From Streptomyces celluloflavus (lineage in GTDB: Bacteria; Actinomycetota; Actinomycetes; Streptomycetales; Streptomycetaceae), in assembly GCA_000720995.1 (NCBI GenBank), contig JOEL01000001.1, forward strand, positions 1 through 64,000: 64,000 nt of DNA, given 5' to 3'. Of this stretch, positions 52,103 through 64,000 are shown one piece after another (position 1 is the first letter of the stretch; every line of letters begins with the position of its first letter). The notes beneath the pieces were generated by a model. The model searched no databases, was not told the origin of the DNA, and was given only the letters and a program-made list of their open reading frames with translations. Made by a program: the position numbers and the translations under genes.

Positions 52103-53518
52103 TCAGCGGCCGATCTCTACGTCCTCCAGGATGCCCAGCGCGTCCGGTACCAGCACCGCCGCCGAATAGTAGGCACTGACCAGGTACTTGATGACGGCTT
52201 GGTCATTGATGCCCATGAAGCGCACCGACAGCCCCGGCCGGTACTCGTCCGGGATGCCGGTCTGGTGCAGGCCGACCACACCCTGGTTCTCCTCGCCGAC
52301 GCGCAGCGCGAGCACCGAACTGGTCTGGTCCGGGCGGACCGGGATCTTGTTGCACGGCAGCAGCGGGATACCCCGCCAGGCCCGCACCACCGTCTCGTCG
52401 ATCTCCGCATGGGTGGGATAGATGCCCCGCGCGTTCCACTCCCGCCCGATGGCCGCGATCGTGCGCGGATGCGCCAGCAGGAACTGGGTCTTGCGGCGCC
52501 GGGACACCAGCTCGTCCAGATCGTCCGGGGTCGGCGGGCCGCTCCGGGGGTGGATGCGCTGGGTGAGGTCGGCGTTGTGCAGCAGCCCGAACTCGCGGTT
52601 GTTGACCAGCTCGTGCTCCTGGCGCTCGCGCAGCGCCTCGATGGTCAGCCGCAGCTGCTGGTCCAACTGGTTCATCGGGTCGTTGTAGAGGTCCGCGACC
52701 CGCGAGTGAATCTTCAGCACGGTCTGCGCGACGCTCAGTTCGTACTCGCGCGGCTCCCGCTCGTAGTCGACGAAGGTGCCCGGCAGCGACGGTTCGCCGA
52801 CATGGCCCGCGGCCACGTCGATGGCCGCCTCGCCGTGCTTGTTCCGGGCGGGCGCGAGCGCGGCGCGGTAGGTGTCGAGATGCCCGCGCAGCGCCGCCGA
52901 CCGGGCCAGCACCTCCTCGTACGCACCGCGCGGCAGCGTCAGGGCGGTCACCCGGGTCGCGGCCCGGACGGAGTGCTCCCACACCGTGTCCGGCGCCAGC
53001 AGCACCGCCTCGCCGACGGTGTCACCGCCGGCCAGCACACCGACCACGGTCTCGTCGCCGTACTTGCCGGCGGTGAGCCGGTCGAGCCTGCCGTGCGCGA
53101 TCAGGATGACCCGGTCGGCCGGCCGGCCCTGCTCGGTGAGGAGGTCACCGGGCGCGTACTCCTGCTGGACGAACCGGTCGGCCAGCGCCTCCAGCGTCGC
53201 GGCGTCCTCGAAGCCGTACAGCGGCGCCATCTCCCGCAGCTCCGCCGGGATCACCCGTACGTCCGGGCCCTGCGTGACGAACTCCACCCGGCCGTCGCCG
53301 AGGGTGTGCGTCAGCCGGCGGTTGACGCGGTAGGTGCCGCCGGACACCTGCGTCCACGGCAGGACGCGCAGCAGCCAGCGGGAGGAGATGCCCTGCATCT
53401 GCGGCGCGGTCTTGGTCGTCGTCGCCAACTGGCGGGCCGCCGTGGTGTCCAGGCTCGAACGGTCCTGCTCGACGCCGGCCGGCTGCGGGGCGGACGTCGG
53501 ATCCACCGATGTGGTCAT
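52103..53518 (-). CDS. Family 2B encapsulin shell protein with CNB domain (EshA-like), copy 1
   Basis: The 471-residue shell protein has a short flexible N terminus, then [23 protein letters not shown] and GGTYRVNRR, conserved N-arm and strands of the HK97-like capsid fold. A cyclic-nucleotide-binding domain follows (about 100-215; [20 protein letters not shown], phosphate cassette GEAVLL then VRAAT). The rest is capsid fold again ([22 protein letters not shown]-terminal [32 protein letters not shown]). The cassette Arg185 is kept, so cAMP or a similar ligand may bind the shell. AGGTGA precedes the ATG. 125 bases downstream of a paralogue. Confidence 0.92.
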   Translation of the reverse strand: MTTSVDPTSAPQPAGVEQDRSSLDTTAARQLATTTKTAPQMQGISSRWLLRVLPWTQVSGGTYRVNRRLTHTLGDGRVEFVTQGPDVRVIPAELREMAPLYGFEDAATLEALADRFVQQEYAPGDLLTEQGRPADRVILIAHGRLDRLTAGKYGDETVVGVLAGGDTVGEAVLLAPDTVWEHSVRAATRVTALTLPRGAYEEVLARSAALRGHLDTYRAALAPARNKHGEAAIDVAAGHVGEPSLPGTFVDYEREPREYELSVAQTVLKIHSRVADLYNDPMNQLDQQLRLTIEALRERQEHELVNNREFGLLHNADLTQRIHPRSGPPTPDDLDELVSRRRKTQFLLAHPRTIAAIGREWNARGIYPTHAEIDETVVRAWRGIPLLPCNKIPVRPDQTSSVLALRVGEENQGVVGLHQTGIPDEYRPGLSVRFMGINDQAVIKYLVSAYYSAAVLVPDALGILEDVEIGR

Positions 53519-53643
53519 GGAGAAAGTTCACCTGTTCCGAGGAGCATGTGCGGTGTCTGTATGTATGTGTCGTGTCCGCGGGCGATACGGGACACGGGAT
53601 ATGCGCGGCGTACGCGGGCGCCGCCGCGCGGGCCGCGGCCCGG

Positions 53644-55056
53644 TCAGCGGCCGATTTCCACGTCTTCGAGGACGCCGAGCGCGTCGGGCACCAGAATGGC
53701 CGCCGAATAGTAGGCGCTGACCAGGTAATTGATGACGGCGCGTTCGTCGACGCCCATGAAACGCACCGAAAGGCTCGGCTCGTATTCATCGGGAATTCCG
53801 CTGCGGTGCAGGCCGACCACGCCCTGGTTCTCCTCGCCGGTGCGCAGCAGCAGAACGGAACTCGTCCGCTCCTTCGTCACCGGGATCTTGTTGCAGGGGA
53901 AGATGGGCACACCGCGCCAGGACGGCAGTGAATGGCCCTGGAATTCGACCGCCGCCGGATACAGGCCGCGGGCGCTGCACTCCCGGCCGATCGCCGCGAT
54001 CGTCTTCGGATGGGCCAGCAGAAAGCCCGGGTCCTTCCAGACCGTCGCGAGCAGTTCGTCGAGATCGTCGGGGGTGGGCGGACCGCTGCGCGGACGGATG
54101 CGCTGGGTGAGGTCGGCGTTGTGCAGCAGCCCGAACTCCCGGTTGTTGACCAGCTCGTGCTCCTGGCGCTCGCGCAGCGCCTGGACGGTCAGCCGGAGCT
54201 GCTCCTCGACCTGGTTCATCGGGTCGCTGTAGAGGTCGCCGACCCGGGTGTGGGTGCGCAGCACGGTCTGCGCGACGCTGAGTTCGTACTCGCGCGGCGC
54301 CCGGTCGTAGTCGACGAACGTGCTGGGGAGGGCGGGTTCGCCGTGGTGTCCGGAGGCGACGGAGACCGCCGATTCCCCGCTCGCGTTCGCCGGCCGGGCG
54401 GGGCCTTGGCCGGCCGTCGCGAGGTGTGCGCGCAGTTCGGGGGAGCGGTCGATGACCTCCTGGGCGGCCGGCCGGGGCAGCTCCAGGGTGGTCACCCGCG
54501 TCACCGCCCGGTAGCCGAACTGCCCGCGCGCATCCGGGGCGGTGAGCGGTTCGTCGCCGAGGTGGTCGCCGCCGGCCAGCGCGGCGAGCACGGTCTCGTC
54601 GCCGTACTTGCCGGTGCCGAGCCGGTCCACCCGGCCGTGGACGATCAGCACCAGCCGGTCCCCGGGCGCGCCCGCCTCGGCGATCAGCTCGCCGGGGGCG
54701 TAGTCGTGCCGGACGAACCGCTCGCCGAGCGCCCTCAGCACCGCGGTATCGGTGACCTCCCGCAGCGCGGGCAGTTCGCGCAGTTCCTCGGGGATGATCG
54801 CGGCCTCGGTGCCGGTGATGTCGAAATCGATGCGCCCGTCGCCGACGGTGTACGCCAGCCGGCGGTTGACGCGATAGGTGCCACCGGCGACCTGCACCCA
54901 GGGCAGCAGCCGCAGCAGCCAGCGGGAGGTGATGCCCTGCATCTGCGGTGCGGTCTTGGTGGTGGTCGCCAGATTCCGCGCGGCGGTGGTGCTCAGACTC
55001 GACGCGGTAAGAGAGCCCTCAAGTTCTGGTAAAAACGATTCTTCACTAATCGTCAT
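53644..55056 (-). CDS. Family 2B encapsulin shell protein with CNB domain (EshA-like), copy 2
   Basis: The 470-residue paralogue of the neighbouring shell protein shares near-identical blocks [31 protein letters not shown] and [11 protein letters not shown], and the same C terminus LEDVEIGR. The CNB cassette is altered: GDEPLT-like sequence at 167-172 instead of GEAVLL, with RAVT (183-186). The central domain and linker ([14 protein letters not shown]) are the most divergent parts. Upstream gene of the pair, probably transcribed from the AT-rich promoter near 55190. It likely co-assembles into mixed 60-mer shells or forms a second shell. ATG with weak ribosome site. Confidence 0.92.
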   Translation of the reverse strand: MTISEESFLPELEGSLTASSLSTTAARNLATTTKTAPQMQGITSRWLLRLLPWVQVAGGTYRVNRRLAYTVGDGRIDFDITGTEAAIIPEELRELPALREVTDTAVLRALGERFVRHDYAPGELIAEAGAPGDRLVLIVHGRVDRLGTGKYGDETVLAALAGGDHLGDEPLTAPDARGQFGYRAVTRVTTLELPRPAAQEVIDRSPELRAHLATAGQGPARPANASGESAVSVASGHHGEPALPSTFVDYDRAPREYELSVAQTVLRTHTRVGDLYSDPMNQVEEQLRLTVQALRERQEHELVNNREFGLLHNADLTQRIRPRSGPPTPDDLDELLATVWKDPGFLLAHPKTIAAIGRECSARGLYPAAVEFQGHSLPSWRGVPIFPCNKIPVTKERTSSVLLLRTGEENQGVVGLHRSGIPDEYEPSLSVRFMGVDERAVINYLVSAYYSAAILVPDALGVLEDVEIGR

Positions 55057-55173
55057 GGTGTGGTGCCTGTTGCCTATCTCTCCGAAGGGTGCGAGGCGGC
55101 CGGTGCGAGGTCCGCTCCTCGTGGCCTTCGAGGAGGTTCACCGACACGGATTCACCGACGGCCCGCCGGACCG

Positions 55174-55202
55174 AAGATAGGGCTATGAATTTACCTGCAC
55201 AA
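55174..55202 (-). promoter_or_regulatory. Candidate promoter of the encapsulin genes
   Basis: On the minus strand TTGTGC (55202-55197), 17 bases, TATCTT (55179-55174). The start point would lie near 55167, giving a 5' leader of about 110 bases before the ATG at 55056. Confidence 0.45.
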
Positions 55203-55341
55203 TCCCTCGATAGGGTGGCATGGAATTATCTATTGATGGAAAGGTTTAGCAGTTTTCGGGACGGGGCAGCGTGCCGGGGCGCCCGCCTCGGCCGCACCAT
55301 CCGGGACGGCCCGTGGCGCACCGCCCGCGGACCGGCGGCCG

Positions 55342-55376
55342 CACCGCCCCGGTGCGCTCCATGGGCCGGGGCGGTG
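55342..55376 (-). terminator. Terminator after the AXE1 esterase
   Basis: CACCGCCCCGG and CCGGGGCGGTG form an 11-bp stem with a 13-base loop, 8 bases beyond the esterase stop on the minus strand. Confidence 0.6.
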
Positions 55377-55384
55377 ACGGCGGG

Positions 55385-56350
55385 TCAGCCGAACAGCTCG
55401 CGCAGGAACCGCAGCTCGGCCACCCGCTGCTCCCCGCCGCCCCCCTCATGGCCGTTGAACCGCCACACCCGAAGCTCCTTCTCGCCCGCGTAGTGGTGGT
55501 GCGCGGCGAAGACGGTGGACGGCGGCACGACCGCGTCCCGCAGCGCCACGCCGAAGAGTGCCGGGGCGCTCGCGCGGGCCGCGAAGTTCAGTCCGTCGAA
55601 GTGGTCCAGCGTCTCCAGGGCGGTGTCGACGCGGGTGCGCTCGCCCGCGAAGTAGCGCACGAGCTCGCCGTACGGGTCCGCGTCCGTGATGTCGAGCGCG
55701 CGCCGGATGTGCGACAGGAACGGCACGTCGAGCAGCGCGCCCGCCAGCCCGGGGACCAGGCCCGCCACCGCGAGGGCGGTCGCGCCGCCCTGGCTGCCGC
55801 CGGCGACCACTATCCGGTCGGCGTCCACCGCGGCGTGTCCGCGGGCCGCCTCCACGGCGCGCACGCCGTCGGTGAACAGCCGCCGGTAGTAGTAGTCATC
55901 CGGGTCGAGCAGACCCTGGGTCATTTTGCCGGGCACCCCGGGATGGGTGGCGGCGACCGGATCGGGGGTGTCGCCGGGCCGGTCGGGACCGCTCTGCCCG
56001 CGGGTGTCCATGACCAGCGTCGCGTACCCGGCGGAGGGCCACAGCAGCCAGTCGTGAGGCTTGAGCCGGCCACCGCCGTAGCCTATGTACTCCACCACGC
56101 ACGGCAGCGGTCCGGCGGCCGCCCGCGGGACCAGGAACCAGCCGCGGATACGGTGCCCGCCGAAGCCGGAGAACTCCACGTCGTAGGTGCGCAGCAGGGT
56201 GAGCCCGGCATCGGTCTCGGTGAAGCGGGCGTCGAGGTCGTGGGAGCGCGCCTCGTCGAGGGTGCGCTGCCAGAAGGCGTCGAATCCGGCCGGTTCGGGA
56301 CGCGGCGGACGGTAGGTGCGCAGCTCGTCCAGGGGAAGGTCGGTGAACAA
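55385..56350 (-). CDS. Acetylxylan esterase/cephalosporin-C deacetylase family (AXE1)
   Basis: The 321-residue alpha/beta hydrolase includes PEPAGFDAFWQRTLDEA, TLVMDTRGQSG, the nucleophile elbow VVAGGSQGGATAL (Ser), RDAVVPPSTVFAAHHHYAG with the Asp, and NGHEGGGG with the His, the full AXE1 triad arrangement. No signal peptide, so intracellular, removing acetyl groups from imported xylo-oligosaccharides or related esters. TTG start is supported by GGAGG six bases upstream. Confidence 0.9.
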   Translation of the reverse strand: MFTDLPLDELRTYRPPRPEPAGFDAFWQRTLDEARSHDLDARFTETDAGLTLLRTYDVEFSGFGGHRIRGWFLVPRAAAGPLPCVVEYIGYGGGRLKPHDWLLWPSAGYATLVMDTRGQSGPDRPGDTPDPVAATHPGVPGKMTQGLLDPDDYYYRRLFTDGVRAVEAARGHAAVDADRIVVAGGSQGGATALAVAGLVPGLAGALLDVPFLSHIRRALDITDADPYGELVRYFAGERTRVDTALETLDHFDGLNFAARASAPALFGVALRDAVVPPSTVFAAHHHYAGEKELRVWRFNGHEGGGGEQRVAELRFLRELFG

Positions 56351-56497
56351 GGAAAACCTCCGGGCCGTATGACGGTGTGCAAGGCGGTATGCCGACTGTG
56401 ATCAACCGTGTTCGCCGGTCGGATATTTCGGTCCGGGATTGTTCCAGGTTGGTCACCGTGGCGCCCAAAGCTCCGTAAAGAAGCGATCATTTGTGCC

Positions 56498-57352
56498 ATG
56501 AGCTTTCCTCCGCCTCCGTCCTCACCGCCGAACCAGCCCCCCCAAGGCAACCCGGGTGGCTTCGGCCCGCCGGCCGGCGGCTTCGGCCCCGGCCAGGGCC
56601 AGGGCCAGGGCGGTTACGGTCCGGGCGGCTACGGTCCCCCCGCCGGCAACCAGCCCCCCGGCAGTTTCGGCCCGCCCGCGGGCGGCTTCGGCCCCGGCGG
56701 CCCGGGAGGACCCGTCGGCGGCTGGCCGCCGCCCGGCCCGCCCGCCGGCGGCGGTGGCGGCAACGGCAAGACGATCGCGGCCATCATCGGCGGTGGCGTG
56801 ATAGCGGTGGCCGCCGTCGTCGTCTTCGTGGTGATGTCGCAAGGCAGCGACCCCGGCAAGAACCAGGCGGGGCCCGAGCACACCGCCACCGGCGCCACAC
56901 CGTCCGCGACGGACTCACCCACGCCCGCCGATCCCACGACACCGCCCGCGACGCCGACGGCGAGTACCGACATCGAGAGCATGATGCCGTCGCCCACCAA
57001 CGGCAAGATCCCGTTCTTCCAGCTGAAGCCGGGCGACTGCTACAACCTCCCGGCGGGCGGTGGCGGCAACAACGACTCGGCCTCCTGCAACGGCGCGCAC
57101 GACGCCGAGGTCGTCTCCACCCACCGGCTGGACACCGGCCTCACGAGCGAGGACGCCATCAAGGAGAAGGCGTCGGCGCTCTGCAAGAGCGACCTCCAGA
57201 GCAAGGCGGTCCGGCAGCCCGCCGGAACCGCCGAGGGCACCTACGTCCAGTTCCCCAACATGAGCGGCTACAAGCTCGGTATCAAGACCGTCAGTTGCAG
57301 TCTGACGGGCAACCGCACCGGCACCAAGAAGCTCACCAAGCCGCTCTCCTGA
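56498..57352 (+). CDS. Membrane-anchored protein with Pro/Gly-rich cytoplasmic N terminus
   Basis: The product is 284 residues: residues 1-90 are low-complexity PPxG and GFGPG repeats, then one TM helix (TIAAIIGGGVIAVAAVVVFVV, about 91-111), a Thr/Pro/Ser linker, and a C-terminal extracellular domain starting PFFQLKPGDCYNLP. The latter has four cysteines (GDCYN, SASCNGAHDAEVV, ALCKSD, VSCSLTG) as in the septum-formation/DUF4352-like exported domains of actinobacteria. Function unknown. ATG with no strong ribosome site. Ends at a strong terminator. Confidence 0.75.
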   Translation: MSFPPPPSSPPNQPPQGNPGGFGPPAGGFGPGQGQGQGGYGPGGYGPPAGNQPPGSFGPPAGGFGPGGPGGPVGGWPPPGPPAGGGGGNGKTIAAIIGGGVIAVAAVVVFVVMSQGSDPGKNQAGPEHTATGATPSATDSPTPADPTTPPATPTASTDIESMMPSPTNGKIPFFQLKPGDCYNLPAGGGGNNDSASCNGAHDAEVVSTHRLDTGLTSEDAIKEKASALCKSDLQSKAVRQPAGTAEGTYVQFPNMSGYKLGIKTVSCSLTGNRTGTKKLTKPLS

Positions 57353-57360
57353 GCCCGACG

Positions 57361-57387
57361 CCGCCGGGGCCGACCCGGCCCCGGCGG
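57361..57387. terminator. Bidirectional hairpin terminator
   Basis: CCGCCGGGGCCG-ACC-CGGCCCCGGCGG is a perfect 12-bp stem between convergent genes. Confidence 0.85.
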
Positions 57388-57391
57388 TGCG

Positions 57392-58312
57392 TCAGCGCTC
57401 AAGGCCGGCCGCCAGCCCGGCGATGGCGGCCGGGCCCACCCGGCAGCAGCCGCCGATGAGCCGGGCACCCGCCGCCGCCCAGGCGGCGACCCGGTCGGCG
57501 CTGAACTCCGGACTGCCGCACCACGCCCGCGCCCCGGCGTCCCAGCTCTCCCCGCTGTTGGGATAGACCACCACCGGTTTGCCCGTGATCCGCGCGGCGA
57601 GCGGGACCGCCCGGTCCGCGTCCCGCGGCGTACAGCAGTTCACGCCGACCGCGATCACTTCCGCGGCCTCCGCGGCCAGCGCGAACGCCTCCGTCAGCGG
57701 CTGCCCGGCCCGGGTGCGGTCACCCGCGATGCTGTAGGAGAGGTAGGCCGGTACCTCCAGTCCGCGCACGGCGCGCAGCAGCGCACGGGCCTCGTCGGTG
57801 TCGGGCACCGTCTCCAGCGCCAGCACATCGGGCCGCGCGGCGGCCAGCACGGCCAGCCGCGGACGGTGGAACCGCTCCAGCTCCGCCACCGACAGCCCGT
57901 AGCGGCCGCGGTATTCGGAGCCGTCCGCGAGCATCGCGCCGTACGGACCGGCCGACGCGGCGACGTACAGCGGTGCGGCCACACCGCCGGCCCGTGCCCG
58001 CCGGGCCGCCTCGCGCGCCAGCTCCACACTGCGGCCGAGCAGCACCGCGGCGTCCCCGGCACCGATGCCGCGCCGCGCGAACCCCTCGAACGTCGCCTGG
58101 TAGCTGGCGGTGATCGCGACCTGCGCCCCGGCCTCGTAGTACGCCAGATGCGCCAGGACGACGGCCTCCGGGTCCTCGGCGAGCAGCCGGGCCGACCACA
58201 GGGTGTCGCTCAGGTCGTGCCCGGCGGACTCCAGCTGGTTGGACAGCCCGCCGTCGAGGACGACCGGTCCCGCGGCCAGGGCGTCGGCGAGCGACGGGGA
58301 GACGCTGACCAC
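57392..58312 (-). CDS. mmuM: Homocysteine S-methyltransferase
   Basis: The 306-residue zinc-dependent barrel enzyme starts with VVLDGGLSNQLESAGHDLSD and has the zinc cysteines in VGVNCCTPRD and LIGGCCRVGP. ITASYQATFEGFARRG and ALETVPDTDEA are typical of MmuM/YagD. It transfers a methyl group from S-methylmethionine or SAM to homocysteine, giving methionine. GTG start downstream of GAGGTG. Convergent with the proline-rich membrane protein. Confidence 0.92.
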   Translation of the reverse strand: MVSVSPSLADALAAGPVVLDGGLSNQLESAGHDLSDTLWSARLLAEDPEAVVLAHLAYYEAGAQVAITASYQATFEGFARRGIGAGDAAVLLGRSVELAREAARRARAGGVAAPLYVAASAGPYGAMLADGSEYRGRYGLSVAELERFHRPRLAVLAAARPDVLALETVPDTDEARALLRAVRGLEVPAYLSYSIAGDRTRAGQPLTEAFALAAEAAEVIAVGVNCCTPRDADRAVPLAARITGKPVVVYPNSGESWDAGARAWCGSPEFSADRVAAWAAAGARLIGGCCRVGPAAIAGLAAGLER

Positions 58313-58351
58313 AGCTGCACCTCTTCCTCCGGCGGGTTCTCCCCGCCGCTC

Positions 58352-59224
58352 CTAGTCCTGCTGGACGGCCTGGATGTCCAGCTCGACCCGGATCGTAGCG
58401 CCGATCGCCGCGATGCCCCTGGCCAGCATCTTGCGCCAGTCCAGGGTGAAGTCCTCGCGGTGCAGTTCGGCGGCGGCCGTGCACGCGGTGCGGGTCTCGC
58501 CCCCCATGCCCGTACCGATGCCCAGATAGCGGGTGTCCAGCTGCACATTGCGGCTGACGCCGTGCAGATGCAGGACGCCCGGCACGGTCCAGCGGCTGCC
58601 GCCCTTGTGCACGAACCGCTCACCGGTGAACTGGAGCGTGGGGAACCGGGCCACGTCCAGGAACTCGGCGGAGCGCAGATGGTCGTCGCGCAGCTGCACG
58701 CCCGAATCGATGCTGGCCGCGTCGATGGTCACCTCGACCCGGGAGTCGCTCATCTGCTCGCCTATCCACAGCCCGCCCTCGAACCGGTTGAACCGGCCGT
58801 GGATCTCGGCCAGTCCGATGTGCCGGGCGGTGAAACGGATGGAGCTGTGGTCGGGGTCGAGCCGCCACCGGCCGGGGGCGGGCAGCTGCGGCGCGGGCGC
58901 CAGGTCCAGCGCGACCGGCCGCGGCGCCGTCCGCTCACCCGCCACGACCTCGGCGTCGAACCGCTCGGGTCGGAACCCGTCACAGGTGATCACGAGGTGG
59001 TACCCGGCCGGAGCCAGCGTCGCGGTCAGCCGCCCGTTCGGATCGGTCCGGCCGCGCATCACCTCCTGGCCCCCGGCGTCCCGGACCGAGACCTCGGCCC
59101 CGGCCATCGGCAGCCCGACGGGATCGTGGACGGCCAGATCCAGCGCCCCGGCACCACGAGGGAGGGGCGCCTGGGTGGCGTGCGGCGTACGGTCACGAAG
59201 GCGGTTCAGGAAGGCGAGCGCCAT
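58352..59224 (-). CDS. YceI-family protein with N-terminal carboxypeptidase-regulatory-like domain
   Basis: The product is 290 residues. Residues about 25-105 form a small beta-sandwich of the CarboxypepD_reg type (VHDPVGLPMAGAEVSVRDAGG, TATLAPAGYHLVITCDGF). Residues 115-288 are a YceI lipocalin-like barrel (WRLDPDHSSIRFTARHIG, DDHLRSAEFLDVARFPTLQFTG). YceI proteins bind isoprenoid or amphiphilic lipids. No signal peptide here, unlike the exported E. coli homologue. The fusion of the two domains is common in Streptomyces. Confidence 0.85.
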   Translation of the reverse strand: MALAFLNRLRDRTPHATQAPLPRGAGALDLAVHDPVGLPMAGAEVSVRDAGGQEVMRGRTDPNGRLTATLAPAGYHLVITCDGFRPERFDAEVVAGERTAPRPVALDLAPAPQLPAPGRWRLDPDHSSIRFTARHIGLAEIHGRFNRFEGGLWIGEQMSDSRVEVTIDAASIDSGVQLRDDHLRSAEFLDVARFPTLQFTGERFVHKGGSRWTVPGVLHLHGVSRNVQLDTRYLGIGTGMGGETRTACTAAAELHREDFTLDWRKMLARGIAAIGATIRVELDIQAVQQD

Positions 59225-59347
59225 GGCAGGACGGGCCTCTCGGTCGATAGTGGGGGGATTCGGAGATTGGCGGGCAATCAACTCCATCCTGTCATTGGTC
59301 CAGACCGGGCTTGCAGTCGGCTGCCATGCCACGACGAAACGTGACAT

Positions 59348-62693
<3,346 letters not shown>

Positions 62694-63989
62694 TCAGTCC
62701 GCCGCCGACAGCCCCGCGAGGGCGCCCGCCGGATCGTCCGTCGCCGGGCCCGCGGGTGCCCACCGGCCGTGCTCCTTGCGATAGGGCCACCAGCGCCCGT
62801 CCCGGCCGTACCGCAGCTGGGCGTCGCCGCCGGCCACCGTCCAGCGGTTGCGGTCGGCGCGCAGCCGCGGCCGGGGTTCGTCCTCCTCCCAGGCGGCGGC
62901 CAGCCGGCCGGTTGCGCGCGCCAGTGCGGCCGGATCCGGCGTCCACTCCTCCTCCAGGACGGCGAGCCCGGCCGTACCGCCCAGCTCCCAGGCCCGTACG
63001 GCGAGCGCCAGTCCCCGCGCATCGCGCCCCGAACCGGCCGCCAGCCGCTCCGCGACGGCCGCCTCGGGCCCGGTGCCCGCCAGCCGGACCGCGTCCTGCG
63101 CGGGCGTCAGGGCGGGCACCGGCGGCGTGTCCGCGTGCCGGTCGGCGAGCGCGTCCGCCAGCAGCAGCCGGGCGCGTGCCGCCGTGTCCCGGATGAGGAA
63201 CTCCAGGGCGGCCACGTCCACTCCGGGCGCGGGCGGGGTGCCGCCGCCGAGCGCCGGTGCGGCGCCCGGCGCCTCGACCGGCGGTGGCGGCGCGGGCAGC
63301 GGCGGCAGGATGTCGCGCGCCGCGTACGCCTCGACGGCCGGTACGCCCGCGGCCGGTGCCGCCGGCCCCGCTTCCGCGTCGGCCGGCATCCCGGCGCGGG
63401 CGGCGCTGCGTGCCTGGAGATCGTCCAGCAGCTCGTGCTCCCCGCGCCCGCGCAACAGCAGCAGCACGAACGGATCCTGGTCCAGCAGCCGCGCCAACTG
63501 GTAGCAGAGGGCGGCGGAATGCGCGCAGTGGTCCCATGCCTCGCAGCCGCACTCCGACTCCATGTCGCCGATGGACGGCAGGAGGCCGATCCCGGCGGCG
63601 GCCGCGTCCTCGACCAGATGTGGCGGCATATCGCGGTCCAGCAGCGCCGCGATGTGCCCGGCCCGGTCCGCGACCAGGTCCAGCAGACGGTCCCATTCCG
63701 CCGCGCTCAGCTGCTGGAGCAGCACATCGGCGCGGTACCGGGTGTGGTCCGGGTCCTGGACGATCGCGGTGATCCGGCCGGGGCGCACCGACACCGCGCC
63801 GACCGCACCGGCGCGGGCATGCCGGCGGCCCAGCCGCAGCTGCGCACCGTCCAGTGCGGTGTCCTCCAGCGCCTTGAGCCACGCCTGTCCCCACCAGCTC
63901 CGGGCGAAGGGGCCGCTCCGGGCGGCCGGCAGCGCGGCGAAGGTGCGTTCCCGCCCGTCGGGCGCGTTTCTCGTCTCCGGTGTGTTCAT
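62694..63989 (-). CDS. SWIM zinc-finger protein
   Basis: The 431-residue protein starts with RSGPFARSWWGQAWLKALED and carries a SWIM zinc finger CGCEAWDHCAHSAAL (CxCxnCxH) near residue 150. A helical linker region and a C-terminal WTVAGGDAQLRYGRDGRWWPY segment follow. In Streptomyces this family usually sits beside a SNF2/DEAD helicase, presumably a nucleic-acid complex; the partner would lie beyond the window edge. GGGAGCGAGCG precedes the ATG. Confidence 0.88.
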   Translation of the reverse strand: MNTPETRNAPDGRERTFAALPAARSGPFARSWWGQAWLKALEDTALDGAQLRLGRRHARAGAVGAVSVRPGRITAIVQDPDHTRYRADVLLQQLSAAEWDRLLDLVADRAGHIAALLDRDMPPHLVEDAAAAGIGLLPSIGDMESECGCEAWDHCAHSAALCYQLARLLDQDPFVLLLLRGRGEHELLDDLQARSAARAGMPADAEAGPAAPAAGVPAVEAYAARDILPPLPAPPPPVEAPGAAPALGGGTPPAPGVDVAALEFLIRDTAARARLLLADALADRHADTPPVPALTPAQDAVRLAGTGPEAAVAERLAAGSGRDARGLALAVRAWELGGTAGLAVLEEEWTPDPAALARATGRLAAAWEEDEPRPRLRADRNRWTVAGGDAQLRYGRDGRWWPYRKEHGRWAPAGPATDDPAGALAGLSAAD

Positions 63990-64000
63990 CGCTCGCTCCC

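Larger units (their letters stand above)
55057..55384. other. Promoter region of the encapsulin pair and esterase terminator
   Basis: This 328-base stretch holds no gene. Bases 55170-55260 are strikingly AT-rich for this genome and contain the best promoter candidate for the minus-strand shell genes. The far end holds the esterase terminator. Short direct repeats GTGCGAGG occur at about 55089 and 55103. Confidence 0.5.

Overview
The window is high-GC actinobacterial chromosome, almost certainly from a Streptomyces or close relative. The evidence is the strong G/C bias at third codon positions, frequent GTG starts, GTGA/ATGA stop-start overlaps, many Tat/Sec-exported proteins, a complete ergothioneine operon and a pair of family 2B encapsulin shell genes. 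I see no rRNA, tRNA, CRISPR array, transposase or prophage gene. About 50 protein genes are supported.

Layout. 1-2.3 kb: the TPR half of a regulator whose HTH part is not visible, a gene-poor stretch and a small secreted protein. 2.3-5.6 kb: amino-acid permease, dodecin, UspA and a PAS-LuxR regulator. 5.7-10.8 kb: a self-sufficient CYP102-type P450-reductase fusion, an FAD monooxygenase and a DUF2165 membrane protein. 10.9-14.2 kb: two different secreted PI-PLC-like proteins flanking a serine protease. 14.3-18.8 kb: egtABCD (ergothioneine) on the minus strand. 19.1-21.1 kb: an AlaA-type aminotransferase divergent from an HxlR regulator, with two palindromes between them. 21.3-23.9 kb: a SLATT two-TM protein, a GH18 hydrolase and an XRE/MmyB regulator. 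24.1-27.5 kb: a quinone-oxidoreductase/acyl-CoA dehydrogenase pair operon. 27.5-31.4 kb: exported proteins including a streptogrisin-like protease. 31.6-36.9 kb: a five-gene nickel-type ABC importer headed by a perfect Nur-box match. 37-44 kb: thioesterase, FGGY kinase, LysX and an L,D-transpeptidase.

44-49.2 kb is the most interesting operon-like block. A YwiC-like membrane protein is divergent from a radical SAM/SPASM protein, followed by a HemY/CgoX-type oxidase, a 64-residue membrane protein and a NarK-like transporter. The divergent promoter carries a DevR/OsdR-like palindrome, which suggests a low-oxygen haem/nitrate module. 49.2-51.9 kb: phosphodiester glycosidase, a hypothetical protein and an amidase. 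52.1-55.1 kb: two tandem family 2B encapsulin (EshA-like) shell genes with no adjacent cargo gene. 55.4-64 kb: AXE1 esterase, a proline-rich membrane protein, MmuM, a YceI protein, GH2 beta-galactosidase and a SWIM zinc-finger protein.

Most convergent gene pairs are separated by clear GC-rich hairpin terminators. Functions are inferred from motifs read by eye; no database search was run.
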